Source of the DNA: Candidatus Allofournierella pullicola
GTDB lineage: Bacteria > Bacillota > Clostridia > Oscillospirales > Ruminococcaceae
Direction: 5' to 3'
DNA: 64,000 nucleotides
Assembly (NCBI GenBank): GCA_019114225.1
Contig: DXFW01000002.1
Coordinates: 145,564 to 209,563, forward strand
Shown: in pieces, positions 43,315-51,556 of the stretch
How positions within the stretch are numbered: position 1 is the stretch's first letter
Layout: every line of letters starts with the position of its first letter
Notes under the pieces: generated by a model
Databases searched by the model: none
Told to the model about the DNA's origin: nothing
The model's input: only the letters and a program-made list of their open reading frames with translations
Position numbers and translations under genes: made by a program

Positions 43315-44133
43315 TCAGCGGATGTAGAACATGATCTTGGTGATATACTCGCTCTCGTCATAGGACGAAAGATAGTCGTTGATACAGAATTCATAGGAAT
43401 CCGAAATGATTTCCAGCCCGTTTTCGTCGCAGAAGCGCAGCAGCTCCTGGTACGAGCGGCCCATGGAGGCATAGTCGCCAAAATGATACAGGCTGACGCA
43501 CCGCCCGGGGGGCAGCAGCCGGATGTTGCTTGCCAGCGGGGTGTTTTCGGTGAGAAGGAACGCCAGGGACGCCTGGATGAAATCGCCCCGGCGGACCCGC
43601 TCCAGCGGAACAGACACCCCGCACTGGAAGAAGATGGGCAGCTGCTTTTCAAAGGAGGCGGCAAAGCACTTTTTGGTGGCAATGCTGATCTCCCGGGGGC
43701 TGCAGGGAGGCTGCACCGGCTCGTAGAGGATGTACTGGCCCCCGGTCTGCCCCACATGCACTGCCGCCCGCGTCTGGCGGAAGGAGTTTGCGCGCTCCAT
43801 CTGGTCACAGCGGTGGGCCAGCCGGCTGCGGATCAGGTTCAGTTCAGCGATCTCCCGGTCGATACGGGTCAGCTGGCTGCGCAGAAGCACCAGGCTGCTG
43901 TCGATGGTGTAGTGCTTCATGTGCTCCTGGATCTCTTTCAGCGAAAAGCCGATTTTTTTCATAATGAGGATGGTGTCCAGAAAATCCAGCTGGGCGGCGC
44001 TGTAATAGCGGTAGCCGTTGTCCGGGTCTACATAGGCCGGGCGGAACAGGCCGATCTTGTCGTAAAAAATAAGGGTCTGTTTGGAGATGTTCTGATATTT
44101 GGCAAGCTCACCGATCGAAAAAAGATTTTCCAT
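43315..44133 (-). CDS. MerR-family regulator with effector-binding domain (BmrR-like)
   Basis: 272 residues. The N-terminal MerR helix-turn-helix has FSIGELAKYQNISKQTLIFYDKIGLF and the wing NGYRYYS. A coiled-coil dimer helix spans about 75-115. The C-terminal part (about 120-272) has the length and strand pattern of a GyrI-like small-molecule binding domain, as in BmrR. It is divergent from the MATE pump, and the shared 76-bp gap holds a MerR-type promoter, so drug-induced activation of the pump is likely. Confidence 0.88.
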   Translation of the reverse strand: MENLFSIGELAKYQNISKQTLIFYDKIGLFRPAYVDPDNGYRYYSAAQLDFLDTILIMKKIGFSLKEIQEHMKHYTIDSSLVLLRSQLTRIDREIAELNLIRSRLAHRCDQMERANSFRQTRAAVHVGQTGGQYILYEPVQPPCSPREISIATKKCFAASFEKQLPIFFQCGVSVPLERVRRGDFIQASLAFLLTENTPLASNIRLLPPGRCVSLYHFGDYASMGRSYQELLRFCDENGLEIISDSYEFCINDYLSSYDESEYITKIMFYIR

Positions 44134-44142
44134 ACAGCCTCC

Positions 44143-44173
44143 TTGACACTATAGTTACTATATCCTTTATTAT
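44143..44173 (+). promoter_or_regulatory. MerR-type promoter and operator for the MATE gene
   Basis: TTGACA (44143-44148) and TATTAT (44168-44173) are 19 bp apart, the over-long spacing that MerR activators correct. Between them is the perfect palindrome TATAGT-T-ACTATA (44150-44162). Confidence 0.82.
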
Positions 44174-44209
44174 AGCCCCAGGGGGCCCCGTCAGCAAGGA
44201 GGTTATATC

Positions 44210-45532
44210 GTGATCGGCGCTTTTGCAAAACCAATGAGCTACGGGCAGTATCTGAAAAGCCTGCTGCCCAGTGTTCTGACAATGATCTTTCTTTCGTTTT
44301 ATACCACCATCGACGGATTTTTCGTCTCCCGCTATGCAGGGTCGGACGCGCTGGCGGGGATCAACATCGTCATCCCCATCACCTGTGTGACCTTTGGCGT
44401 TGCGGTAATGCTTGCCACGGGGGCGGGGGCCATCATTGGCGAGCACCTGGGCCGAAACGAGGTGGAACAGGCCAGCCGCGTCTTCAGCTTCATGTGTCTG
44501 GTGCTGCTGGCCTTTTCGGCGGCGTTCACCGCGCTGGGGGTGGCGTTTCTGCGGCCCATTGCGGTGCTGCTGGGCAGCAGCGAGCGGCTTATGCCCCATG
44601 TGCTGCCCTATGCGCTGGTGGTGTTTCTGGGCACAGTGCCCATGGCGTTCAAACTGTTCTTCGAGTACCTGGTGCGCAGCGACGGCAATTCCAAGGTGGG
44701 GCTTGCCATGTCGGTGGTGGGGCTGGTGCTCAATGTGGGGCTGGACTATCTCTTTGTGGGTGTTTTCCGACTGGGCACGCTGGGCGCAGCCTGGGGCACA
44801 ACTCTTTCCATCACGGCCAGCGCGCTCATCGGCCTTGTCTATTTTCTGCGGTTCGGCAACATCCGGTTTGCCCGCCCCAAAGCGGACGGCAGGGTGCTGC
44901 TCAAATCCTGCACCAACGGCAGCAGTGAGATGTTCACCGAGTTTTCCACCGGGATCACCACTCTGCTGTTCAACCTTCTGGTGATGAAATATTTCGGTGA
45001 GGACGGGGTGGCCGCGGTCACCATCATCATGTATATCTACTATTTCTTTATCTCGTTCTACATGGGCATTGCGGTGGCGGTGGCGCCGGTGGTGAGCTAC
45101 AACGTGGGCGCGGAAAAACCCCGCAAGATACGGGAAATGCTGCGCTACAGCTTTTGCACCATCGCCATCACGGCGGTGCTCATTCTGGCGACGTCCCTGC
45201 TGGGCGGGCCGGCCATCATCCACCTTTTTGTGCAAAGCGGCAATGTCTACGACATCACTTGGCAGGCCCTCCGGCTGTTCAGCCCGGTGTTTGTGTTCAT
45301 CGGCTTCAACGTGTTTCTCTCGGGCTATTTTACAGCTCTGGGCAACGGGCTGACCTCCGCGGTCATCTCTCTGCTGCGCTCGCTGGTGCTGGTGGTCCTG
45401 TTCATTGCGGTGCTGCCGCTGCTGCTGCAGGAAAACGGGATCTGGCTGACCATGCCCTTCTCCGAAGCGGTGACCGTTCTGGTGGCGCTGCAGCTTTATC
45501 GCATGCAGGGCAGGCCGCCCGTGCCCGCGTGA
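44210..45532 (+). CDS. MATE-family efflux transporter
   Basis: 440 residues from GTG 44210 with AAGGAGG upstream. Twelve hydrophobic helices in two halves. The MATE features SVLTMIFLSFYTTIDGFFVSRYAGSDALAGINI in helix one-two and AWGTTLSITASALIGLVYF in the first half are clear. It exports cationic drugs or other toxic organics with Na+ or H+. A divergent MerR regulator with ligand domain controls it. It adjoins the bil operon, but no direct link is shown. A bidirectional terminator follows. Confidence 0.93.
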   Translation: MIGAFAKPMSYGQYLKSLLPSVLTMIFLSFYTTIDGFFVSRYAGSDALAGINIVIPITCVTFGVAVMLATGAGAIIGEHLGRNEVEQASRVFSFMCLVLLAFSAAFTALGVAFLRPIAVLLGSSERLMPHVLPYALVVFLGTVPMAFKLFFEYLVRSDGNSKVGLAMSVVGLVLNVGLDYLFVGVFRLGTLGAAWGTTLSITASALIGLVYFLRFGNIRFARPKADGRVLLKSCTNGSSEMFTEFSTGITTLLFNLLVMKYFGEDGVAAVTIIMYIYYFFISFYMGIAVAVAPVVSYNVGAEKPRKIREMLRYSFCTIAITAVLILATSLLGGPAIIHLFVQSGNVYDITWQALRLFSPVFVFIGFNVFLSGYFTALGNGLTSAVISLLRSLVLVVLFIAVLPLLLQENGIWLTMPFSEAVTVLVALQLYRMQGRPPVPA

Positions 45533-45548
45533 GCAGGCCGCCGAAACA

Positions 45549-45583
45549 ATAAAAGGCCCAGCCGTATGGCTGGGCCTTTTGAT
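45549..45583. terminator. Bidirectional terminator between MATE and tRNA-Arg
   Basis: A perfect 13-bp stem (45551-45563 with 45568-45580), AAAA on the left and TTTT on the right, serves the pump gene and the converging tRNA gene. Confidence 0.9.
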
Positions 45584-45584
45584 G

Positions 45585-45661
45585 TGGCGTCCCTGGCGGG
45601 ATTCGAACCCACGGCCTTTCGCTTAGGAGGCGAACGCTCTATCCATCTGAGCTACAGAGAC
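45585..45661 (-). tRNA. tRNA-Arg (anticodon CCT)
   Basis: A full cloverleaf on the minus strand. The 7-bp acceptor stem (45655-45661 with 45589-45595, one G-T pair), the D-arm AGCTCAGATGGATAGAGC and the T-arm with GGTTCGAATCC are present. The anticodon loop is CTCCTAA; the anticodon CCT at 45625-45627 reads AGG. The 3' CCA is encoded (45585-45587). Confidence 0.97.
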
Positions 45662-45676
45662 GTATAACGCTTAACT

Positions 45677-45705
45677 ATTATACCTGCTTTTGGACGGCAA
45701 ATCAA
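45677..45705 (-). promoter_or_regulatory. Promoter of tRNA-Arg
   Basis: On the minus strand TTGATT (45700-45705) and TATAAT (45677-45682) are 17 bp apart, just upstream of the tRNA. Confidence 0.85.
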
Positions 45706-45706
45706 G

Positions 45707-45735
45707 TTGAAATGCGCCCGGCGGTAGTGTATAGT
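45707..45735 (+). promoter_or_regulatory. Promoter of the ZIP transporter gene
   Basis: TTGAAA (45707-45712) and TATAGT (45730-45735) have 17-bp spacing. It is back to back with the tRNA promoter, the two -35 boxes being 1 bp apart. Confidence 0.8.
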
Positions 45736-45818
45736 GATAGCAGCGCCCCCGCGCCGGACCTTGAGCGCGGGACGGCCGAGAATAACGCGGCGTGAGCCGC
45801 GCGCAAAAGGAGAACCGC

Positions 45819-46613
45819 ATGCTTCAGCGTGAATTGTATTTTGCCCTGCTGGGCACCGGAGCCACCTGCCTTGCCACTGTGCTGGGGGCGGGCACCGTGT
45901 TTCTGTTCAAAAAAGATATGGGCGCCGGGCTGCAGCGGGCCTTTTTGGGCTTTGCTGCCGGGGTGATGATCGCCGCGTCGGTGTGGTCGCTGCTCATCCC
46001 TGCCATGGAGATGGCCGAAGAGCAGGGCCAGAGCGCTCTGCTGGCCGCCGGAGGCGGCTTTGTGCTGGGCGGCGTCTTTTTAATGCTGCTGGACCGCCTT
46101 ATGCCTCATCTGCACATCGGCAGCGACGAGCCGGAGGGCCTGCCCGTCCACCTCAAGCGCACCACCATGGTGGTGCTGGCCGTGACGCTGCACAACATCC
46201 CCGAGGGCATGGCCGTGGGCCTGGCCTTCGCGGTGGCCGCCCGGGACGGCGGCGCGGCTGCCCTGCCCGGAGCCGTGGCGCTGGCCATCGGCATGGGCCT
46301 GCAGAACTTCCCCGAGGGCGCGGCCATCAGCCTGCCGCTGCGGGGACAGGGCGTGAGCCGGGGCAAGGCCTTCGTCTGCGGTGCGCTGTCCGGCGTGGTG
46401 GAGCCGGTGTTCGGCCTGCTCACCGTGCTGGCCGCGGGCAGCGTGGCGGGCATGATGCCCTGGGTGCTGGCCTTTGCCGCCGGCGCCATGATCTATGTGG
46501 TGGTGGAGGAACTCATTCCCGAGGCCCATCTGGGCGAGCACTCCCATGTGGGCACCGGCAGTGTAATGCTGGGCTTTCTGGTGATGATGCTGCTGGACGT
46601 GGCCCTGGGCTGA
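45819..46613 (+). CDS. ZIP-family metal transporter
   Basis: 264 residues from ATG 45819 (AAAAGGAG upstream). Eight hydrophobic helices. The metal-path motifs are HNIPEGMAVG in helix four and NFPEGAAIS in helix five, where the usual His of the second motif is replaced by Gln-Asn. ZIP proteins bring Zn2+, Fe2+ or Mn2+ into the cytoplasm; ZupT-like forms have broad range. Single gene with own promoter and terminator. Confidence 0.92.
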   Translation: MLQRELYFALLGTGATCLATVLGAGTVFLFKKDMGAGLQRAFLGFAAGVMIAASVWSLLIPAMEMAEEQGQSALLAAGGGFVLGGVFLMLLDRLMPHLHIGSDEPEGLPVHLKRTTMVVLAVTLHNIPEGMAVGLAFAVAARDGGAAALPGAVALAIGMGLQNFPEGAAISLPLRGQGVSRGKAFVCGALSGVVEPVFGLLTVLAAGSVAGMMPWVLAFAAGAMIYVVVEELIPEAHLGEHSHVGTGSVMLGFLVMMLLDVALG

Positions 46614-46623
46614 CCTTTTTGAC

Positions 46624-46670
46624 AAAAGGCGCGCCGCCTGCGTTTGGCAGGCGGCGCGCTGTGCTTTTTC
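46624..46670. terminator. Terminator between ZIP and ABC-permease genes
   Basis: A 13-bp GC stem (46629-46641 with 46647-46659) is followed after five bases by TTTTT and preceded by AAAA. Confidence 0.8.
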
Positions 46671-47316
46671 AGAATTCTTTTTTTTCGTAAATACGGCAGC
46701 TGACCAGCCAGCAGACAAGGCAGATCACCACCGTCGCGGCGGTGATGATGGAGAAGCCGGGAACGGGGGAGGTTTCCATCCAGCCGAACAGGATCATCAA
46801 AACAGCTCCGGCGCCGTCGCCCAGGCTGGCGGCGGCAAGGATGGCGCCGCCGGCAACGCCCACCAGCAACAGCATGGCGCTGCGGGCTTTGTCCGGTCCG
46901 AAGGCATAGGTGAGGGGGATGGTCACCGCAAAGTAGATGATCAGGATGAGGGTCACCATCAGGCTGGCCAAAATGCTCTCGGCGATGGGCTCACCGATCA
47001 ACAGATGTGCCACCGGAGCCGTGATCAGGCTGTAAGCAAAACCCGCGGCAACGCAGAGGCCCAGCAGCAGGAACTTGGCGGTCACCACCGCTTTGCGGCT
47101 CACCGGCAGGGTGGCGGCGTAGAAATCCCAACGGCAGGCGTTGTCCACACTGAACAGGCTCACCACATAAAAGCCGTACATCCAGCTCATCAGGGTGAAA
47201 AAGCTGGTCATCTTCAGCGCGATTCCGAGCACGGTGTAGAGCACCAGCACAAGGAAGAAGTTCTTCATATAGACCCGCCGCAGAATGAGCAGGTCTTTCT
47301 TCAGCAGGCCGATCAT
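46669..47316 (-). CDS. ABC-2 type transporter permease
   Basis: 215 residues with six hydrophobic helices and the start IGLLKKDLLILRRVYMKNFF typical of small Firmicutes ABC-2 permeases. The segment DFYAATLPVSRKAVVTAKFLL after helix two is conserved in this group. It overlaps the ATPase gene by 4 bp. Similar GntR-ATPase-permease sets export peptides or sense cell-wall stress (for example the Pmt phenol-soluble-modulin exporter). The cargo is unknown. Confidence 0.85.
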   Translation of the reverse strand: MIGLLKKDLLILRRVYMKNFFLVLVLYTVLGIALKMTSFFTLMSWMYGFYVVSLFSVDNACRWDFYAATLPVSRKAVVTAKFLLLGLCVAAGFAYSLITAPVAHLLIGEPIAESILASLMVTLILIIYFAVTIPLTYAFGPDKARSAMLLLVGVAGGAILAAASLGDGAGAVLMILFGWMETSPVPGFSIITAATVVICLVCWLVSCRIYEKKEF

Positions 47317-48167
47317 ACGCTTCTCCTTTCCGAATAGAACTGCATGATGTCGTCCAGGGTGGGTTTGTCCAGCACCGCGTCCGGCAGGAGGGCAGCGGCG
47401 GCGCGGCGGTCGTTTACCAGGGCAGCCTGCCCGAAGGCATTGGAGCGCGACGCCACCACCAGGTCGGCGGGCAGCGCGGCGATCTGCTGAGCGCTGGCCC
47501 GCAGCACGCCAAACTCTTCCAGCAGCAGGTCCGCCTCCTTTTCAAAGAGAATGCGGCCCTTCTGGATGTAAACGATGTAGTCCGCCGCTTTTTCCAGATC
47601 GGCGGTGATATGGCTGCTCAGCAGCACACTGTGCTCCTCGTCCTGGATGAAGCGGCGCAGAAGGTCCAGGATCTCGGCGCGCATTACCGGGTCCAGGCCG
47701 CTGGTGGCCTCATCCAGCAAAAGCAGCTTCGGCCGGTGGGCCAGCGCTGCCGCCAGGCGCAGCTTCATCCGCATGCCCCGGCTGAAGTCCTTCATTTTCT
47801 TGGCGGGGGGCAGCTCGAACTCCGCCAGCAGCTGCCGGTAGTATTCCCGGTCGAAGACGGGCTGGATGGACGCGAGGCAGGCGCCCACCTCGGCGGGGCT
47901 GAGGATCTCGTAGAAAAAGGCGTCCTCAAACACCGCGCCCACCTGAGCCAGCGTTTTGGTGTGGCCGGCGGGCTTGCCCAGCACGGTCACCTCGCCGCCG
48001 TCCGGGCGCAGGGTGCCCAGGATGGCCCGCATGGTGGTGGTTTTGCCCGCGCCGTTCTCGCCGATGAAGCCGACGATACTCCCGCCGGGCACGGTAAAAC
48101 TGACGTCTTGCAGCTGGAAGTCGGGGTAGCGCTTGCAAAGGCCGCGCACCTCAATGGCGTTTTCCAT
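47313..48167 (-). CDS. ABC transporter ATP-binding protein
   Basis: 284 residues. Walker A GENGAGKTT (about 36-44), signature FSRGMRMKLRLAAAL, Walker B LLLLDEATSGLDP and the H-loop SSHITADLE are all present. A C-terminal extension of about 70 residues follows the ATPase core. It is translated 3 bp after the GntR gene and overlaps the permease gene. It powers the ABC-2 exporter. Confidence 0.94.
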   Translation of the reverse strand: MENAIEVRGLCKRYPDFQLQDVSFTVPGGSIVGFIGENGAGKTTTMRAILGTLRPDGGEVTVLGKPAGHTKTLAQVGAVFEDAFFYEILSPAEVGACLASIQPVFDREYYRQLLAEFELPPAKKMKDFSRGMRMKLRLAAALAHRPKLLLLDEATSGLDPVMRAEILDLLRRFIQDEEHSVLLSSHITADLEKAADYIVYIQKGRILFEKEADLLLEEFGVLRASAQQIAALPADLVVASRSNAFGQAALVNDRRAAAALLPDAVLDKPTLDDIMQFYSERRSV

Positions 48168-48170
48168 GGT

Positions 48171-48545
48171 TCATTCTCCCTCTGACAGCAGTTTGAGTGT
48201 TTCCAGCACCTCCGAACGGGTCACGCCGCCTGCCGCCGCCTCGTCCAGTGCCTGCTGCAGCAGCGCCTCCACCTTTTTGAGCGTTGCCTCCCGGTGGAGC
48301 TCCGGATCCGCGGCGGCCACAAAGCTGCCCTTGCCGGGCACCGTGTGGATGAAGCCCGCGGCCTCCAGATCCTCGTAGGCGCGCTTGGTGGTGATGACGC
48401 TGATCCCCAGCTCCTTTGCCAAAAAGCGGATACTGGGCAGGGCCTCGCCCTCTGCCAGCTTGCCGGCAAGAATGGCGGCTTTGATCTGGTCGGTGATCTG
48501 TTCGTAAATGGGTTTGGCGCCGGAATTGCTGATGTAGATCTCCAT
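48171..48545 (-). CDS. GntR-family regulator (YtrA type)
   Basis: 124 residues from ATG 48545 (CGGAG upstream); the longer frame crosses the promoter. The GntR winged helix is clear: PIYEQITDQIKAAILAGKL, LPSIRFLAKELGISVITTKRAYEDLEAAGFI and GKGSFVA. A short C-terminal helical part in place of a large ligand domain is the YtrA subfamily pattern, usually autorepressing an ABC operon. It is the first gene of that operon here. Confidence 0.9.
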   Translation of the reverse strand: MEIYISNSGAKPIYEQITDQIKAAILAGKLAEGEALPSIRFLAKELGISVITTKRAYEDLEAAGFIHTVPGKGSFVAAADPELHREATLKKVEALLQQALDEAAAGGVTRSEVLETLKLLSEGE

Positions 48546-48597
48546 CAGTATTCTCCGTTTCCTTGAATTTATCGGACTGTACATATCCGACATATAC

Positions 48598-48626
48598 AGT
48601 ATATACACGGTATACACAGTTGTCAA
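48598..48626 (-). promoter_or_regulatory. Promoter/operator of the GntR-ABC operon
   Basis: On the minus strand a perfect TTGACA (48621-48626) and TATACT (48598-48603) are 17 bp apart. The spacer and downstream region (48575-48620) are full of alternating GTATA/TATAC steps that could form the GntR operator. Confidence 0.8.
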
Positions 48627-48709
48627 GGGGGCGGAACAAACTTTTTGCAGACGGATACGCCCCGGATACAACTGTGGCATACTTTTGATAAAAGGGAGGG
48701 GAAGAAACG

Positions 48710-49363
48710 ATGGCAAAGATATTGATCGTGGACGACGAAGCGGCCATTGCGGACCTCATTGAACTGACGCTGGCCCAGGCGGGATACAAATGCGATACGG
48801 CGGCGAGCGGCACCGAGGCGGAGGACAAGCTGGAAAAAACGCAATACGACCTTGTGCTGCTGGACGTCATGCTGCCTCAGATCAGCGGCTTTGAACTGAT
48901 GGAATATCTGCAGCCTGCCGGCACGCCGGTGATTTTCCTCACGGCCAAGGGCACGCTGGCGGACCGGGTGCGGGGGCTGCGCCTGGGGGCGGACGACTAC
49001 ATCGTGAAGCCCTTTGAGCCGATGGAGCTGATCGCCCGGGTGGAGGCGGTGCTGCGCCGCACCGGGCGGCTGGGCACGGTGCGGGTGTTCGGGCTGGAAG
49101 TGGACCCGGCGGGGCGCACGGTGAAGCGGGAAGGCGTGCCGGTGGCGCTGACGCCCCGGGAGTTCGACCTGTTTTTGCTTCTGGTGCGCAACCGGGGCCT
49201 CGCGCTCTACCGGGACGTTATCTATGAGCGGGTGTGGGGCGACATTGCCGAGGACGACACCCGCACCCTGGACCTGCACATCCAGCGGCTGCGCAAAAAG
49301 CTGGGCCTGCACAAAGAGATACGCACGGTGTATAAAATCGGGTACATGCTGGAGGCGGAGTGA
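48710..49363 (+). CDS. OmpR-family response regulator
   Basis: 217 residues. The receiver has DDE near residue 8, phospho-Asp in VLLDVMLP (about residue 51) and Lys in YIVKPFEP. The winged-helix output domain spans about 125-215 with LTPREFDLFLLLVRN and TRTLDLHIQRLRKKLG. AAAGGGAGG precedes ATG. The kinase gene begins directly after the stop codon. Confidence 0.94.
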   Translation: MAKILIVDDEAAIADLIELTLAQAGYKCDTAASGTEAEDKLEKTQYDLVLLDVMLPQISGFELMEYLQPAGTPVIFLTAKGTLADRVRGLRLGADDYIVKPFEPMELIARVEAVLRRTGRLGTVRVFGLEVDPAGRTVKREGVPVALTPREFDLFLLLVRNRGLALYRDVIYERVWGDIAEDDTRTLDLHIQRLRKKLGLHKEIRTVYKIGYMLEAE

Positions 49364-50770
49364 ATGAAGTTTTCCCACAAGCTGGCGCTGGCCATGCTGG
49401 CGCTGCTGGCGGTGGTGCTCAACGCGGGCGCGGCATGGCTGGTGCGCAGCAGCTTTGACAGCCAGCTGGCGGCGGCCCAGCGGCAGAACGAGGCCCACCA
49501 CCAGCGGGACGCCTACGGCGTGAAGCTGGCGCTGATGGAAGCGGGGGACGAGCCCTTTGACGCGGCCCGGCTGAAGGAATACGGCCGGCGGCTGCAAAGC
49601 TACGGCGGCACCGGCGGCGAGTGGATGGCGCTTTACAGCGGCAGCGGCTTTGCCGTCTGGTCCAGCCTGCCCGAGGCCATCACCGCCGACGAGCAGAGGG
49701 CGGCGCTGGCGGCGGGAGACGCCGCCGTGACCTATCTTGACACCGGCGACGGAGTGTTTCAGCTGTACGCCACCAAGGTGGAGCAGGCGGCGGGGAGCGC
49801 CTGGGTGCTGAACGCCTACGACGTGACCAGTCTGTTTGAGGCCCGGAACGCCCTGCTGTGGGGCTTTGCCCGGGTGGAGGGGGCGGCCTTTACGGCGCTG
49901 GTGGTGCTGGTGCTGGCCATGAGCCGGCTGCTCACCCGCCCGGTGGCCCGGCTGGAAGAGGCCGCCCGGCACATTGCCGCCGGGGCCTACGACCAGCGCA
50001 CCGCCCTTGGCGGCGAGGATGAGCTGGCCGCGTTGAGCCGCAGTTTTGACCGGATGGCCCAGGCGGTGCAGCAGAAGGTGGAGCAGCTGGACCTCTCGGT
50101 ACGCCAGCGGGACGATTTTGTGGCGGCCTTCACCCATGAGCTCAAAACCCCCATCACCAGCATGATGGGGTACGCGTCGCTGCTGCGCGCCGGCGAGCTG
50201 CCGCCCGAGACCCGCAAAAAGGCGGCGGACTACATCTATCACGAGACAAAGCGGCTGGAGGCACTGAGCCGGAAGCTGATGATATTCATGGAACTGGAGC
50301 ACACCGGCGAGCTGGCGCTGGAACCGCTGGAACTGAAAACGCTGGAAGCGCGGCTGCGCCGCAGCCGCCCGCCCGAGGCAAAAACGGAACTGCGGTTCGA
50401 AGGCTTTGACCAGACGAAGGTGCTGGCCCAGCCGGACCTGCTGCTGGCGCTGGTGCAGAATCTTGTGAGCAACGCCGAAAAGGCGGACCCGGCGGACGGG
50501 GCTGTGACCCTGACGGCCGGGACAAAAGAGGGCCGGGTGACGCTGGCCGTGAAGGACAAAGGCCGGGGCATTCCGGCAGGAGAGCTGGCCCGGGTGACAG
50601 AACCCTTTTATATGGTGGACCGTTCCCGCGCCCGGGCGAGGAACGGCAGCGGTTTCGGTCTTGCCCTGTGCGCGCGCATTGCCCGGCTCCACGGCGGGGA
50701 ACTTGTCATCGAGAGCGAAGAGGGGCGGGGCACCACCGTGCGGTTCGATCTGAAGGAGGCGGAGACATGA
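49364..50770 (+). CDS. Sensor histidine kinase (HisKA/HATPase)
   Basis: 468 residues. Membrane helices at about 8-25 and 165-188 enclose an extracytoplasmic sensor loop. A HAMP domain follows (VARLEEAARHIAAGAYDQR), then the phospho-His motif FTHELKTP, N-box LVQNLVSNAEKA, G1 DKGRGIPAGEL and G2 GSGFGLALC. It is paired with the OmpR regulator and its stop overlaps the next gene (ATGA), so that exported protein may belong to the sensory unit or regulon. Confidence 0.94.
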   Translation: MKFSHKLALAMLALLAVVLNAGAAWLVRSSFDSQLAAAQRQNEAHHQRDAYGVKLALMEAGDEPFDAARLKEYGRRLQSYGGTGGEWMALYSGSGFAVWSSLPEAITADEQRAALAAGDAAVTYLDTGDGVFQLYATKVEQAAGSAWVLNAYDVTSLFEARNALLWGFARVEGAAFTALVVLVLAMSRLLTRPVARLEEAARHIAAGAYDQRTALGGEDELAALSRSFDRMAQAVQQKVEQLDLSVRQRDDFVAAFTHELKTPITSMMGYASLLRAGELPPETRKKAADYIYHETKRLEALSRKLMIFMELEHTGELALEPLELKTLEARLRRSRPPEAKTELRFEGFDQTKVLAQPDLLLALVQNLVSNAEKADPADGAVTLTAGTKEGRVTLAVKDKGRGIPAGELARVTEPFYMVDRSRARARNGSGFGLALCARIARLHGGELVIESEEGRGTTVRFDLKEAET

Positions 50771-51441
50771 AACGCTGGCTGAAAAACGCCGCGCTCTGGG
50801 TCTTTGTGCTGGCGCTGGCGGCGGGCAGCATGGCTCTGCCCTGGATGGTGTGCCAGGGCTATGACCGGGAGCTTTTCGCCCAGCCCCAGCCCCGCCCGGC
50901 CACCGACCTTGATTTGAGCGCGGCGGCGCGGGAGAACGATTTTGTGAGCCAGCTTTACGAGCGGCAGAGCCTGCTGGGCGGCTGGGGCGAGGGCTGGGAA
51001 CCTCTTGAAGAAGAAGCGGCCGCCGCGGCGGTGGAAAACGCCTGGGAGACGCTGCTGAAGCTGATGACGCTGGAAGATTTGCCTGACGGGGTGCGGCAGA
51101 CGGTGGGCGAGACGCTGGCAGAGAGCGGCCGGGGGCAGGCCTGGCGGGACGAGATGGGCTTTGTGCGGGTGCGCCTTGGAGATGTGTACCTCATCACCGA
51201 GCCGGTGAGCGGCCTGCCCGCGCGCCTGGCGGTCTACGGCCCGGCGGACGCGCCCGACGACCCGCTGGCGCTGCTGGAGGAATGGCGCGCGCTGCTGGGG
51301 GTGGACGCGCTGCCCGACTGGGAAGAAACCCAAACGGTGCAGACGGGCGCGACGGAACTGCGCTCCCAGCAGGGGCGGCTGCGGCTGCAGGTCTGTGCCG
51401 CCCACGAGGCATTCCTTTTGGAAGCGGCCTCCTTTTCCTGA
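50767..51441 (+). CDS. Exported protein of unknown function in the two-component operon
   Basis: 224 residues from ATG 50767, overlapping the kinase stop. One N-terminal hydrophobic helix (about 8-27) acts as signal or anchor. The rest is acidic and helical (ENDFVSQLYERQSLLGGW, EEEAAAAAVENAWETLLKL), ending in a beta-rich part. I recognise no family. Tight coupling to the kinase suggests a role in its signalling or output. Confidence 0.7.
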   Translation: MKRWLKNAALWVFVLALAAGSMALPWMVCQGYDRELFAQPQPRPATDLDLSAAARENDFVSQLYERQSLLGGWGEGWEPLEEEAAAAAVENAWETLLKLMTLEDLPDGVRQTVGETLAESGRGQAWRDEMGFVRVRLGDVYLITEPVSGLPARLAVYGPADAPDDPLALLEEWRALLGVDALPDWEETQTVQTGATELRSQQGRLRLQVCAAHEAFLLEAASFS

Positions 51442-51556
51442 AAAATCCAGCCGGGAAACGACCCGGCTGCAAGTTGGATAAAAGCGGGGGCTACAATGAG
51501 GGCAGCAACAGGGCAGAGACGGCGAAGGCTCTGCCGGAAAAGGAGGCTGTTCAAAG

